Position numbers and translations under genes: made by a program. A stretch of 64,000 bases of DNA from Hymenobacter volaticus (GTDB lineage Bacteria > Bacteroidota > Bacteroidia > Cytophagales > Hymenobacteraceae): contig NZ_CP095061.1 of the NCBI RefSeq assembly GCF_022921055.1, positions 4,751,501 to 4,815,500 of the forward strand, written 5' to 3'. Shown here one piece after another: positions 63,941 through 64,000 of this stretch (its first letter is position 1; every line of letters begins with the position of its first letter). Below the pieces are notes generated by a model. That model did no database searches, was not told the origin of the DNA, and worked only from the letters and a program-made list of their open reading frames with translations.

Positions 63941-64000
63941 ATGCCCTATATCTTCTACCTCGACACTCAGGACGCCGTAGCCGCCACAGACGCTGCCGCA
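63941..64000 (+). CDS. Partial CDS at window end
   Basis: An open frame begins at the ATG at 63941 (MPYIFYLDTQDAVAATDAAA) and runs off the window after 20 codons. Divergent from the Spy-like gene. Too little is visible to name it. Confidence 0.35.
   Translation, partial: MPYIFYLDTQDAVAATDAAA

Noticed and set aside
1-64000. CRISPR arrays, insertion sequences, prophage or rRNA
   Set aside because: No regularly spaced repeats, transposase or integrase motifs, attachment repeats or rRNA stretches were seen on reading both strands.

Overview
The window reads as a chromosomal segment of a Bacteroidota bacterium, most like the Hymenobacter group (Cytophagales). Evidence: G+C-rich coding DNA between A+T-rich spacers, promoters of the Bacteroidota type (TTTG or TTG, about 20 nt, then TAnnTTTG), three proteins ending in type IX secretion (T9SS) sorting domains, many small outer-membrane barrels, and families typical of the phylum (DUF4468, DUF6268, DUF6992, PorT-like, PycTM). 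No phage, insertion sequence, CRISPR array or rRNA is visible.

Layout. 0.1-6.3 kb: hflX, a secreted M43 metalloprotease, sixA-like phosphatase and ppk1. 6.4-13.2 kb: a DUF6268 barrel, a giant metallophosphoesterase/kinase-like/Omp85 protein, and an HD-domain protein carrying a Pycsar-effector (PycTM) membrane module. 13.3-21.3 kb: tRNA-Arg(CCT), a NarL-type regulator, a STAS-like protein, DUF1345, M28 peptidase, pncB, DUF4240, a CxxC metal-binding protein, DUF4468. 21.3-24 kb: ammonium transporter amt and a porin. 24.6-38.3 kb: a 13.7-kb run on the minus strand with pyrimidine genes (pyrD, pyrF, pyrE) followed by purine genes (purL, purQ, purC, purD, purN, purF, purM), with three non-pathway genes inside. 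38.3-39.4 kb: a gene-poor stretch with a strong promoter and a terminator that look like a small-RNA or leader unit. 39.4-51.3 kb: OlsF-like ornithine-lipid acyltransferase, lipoprotein nuclease, a T9SS protein with three repeats, an NtrC-type regulator and a large hybrid histidine kinase. 51.4-56.5 kb: a flavin monooxygenase, a 39-aa membrane microprotein, a near-naked T9SS sorting-domain protein, and a type III polyketide cluster (FAD enzyme, synthase, methyltransferase). 56.6-64 kb: HDAC-like deacetylase, tRNA-Val(GAC), PorT-like barrel, DUF6992, DJ-1/PfpI, thioesterase, DUF3616, two lipoproteins and an SDR.

Most striking signal. Seven recognisable genes are broken by eight single-base frameshifts, and every one is repaired by adding one G on the given strand, whichever strand the gene is on. 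Six lie at or beside a G run of two to four; two are GG reduced to G. They hit purL twice and purC once, so I read them as strand-biased sequence or assembly errors rather than real pseudogenes, but this needs raw reads. I annotate these genes over their full reconstructed span. Biologically the best candidates for novelty are the phosphoesterase/kinase-like/Omp85 fusion, the HD-PycTM protein without a visible cyclase partner, the type III polyketide cluster resembling the srsABC phenolic-lipid logic, and the small-RNA-like unit near 38.9 kb.
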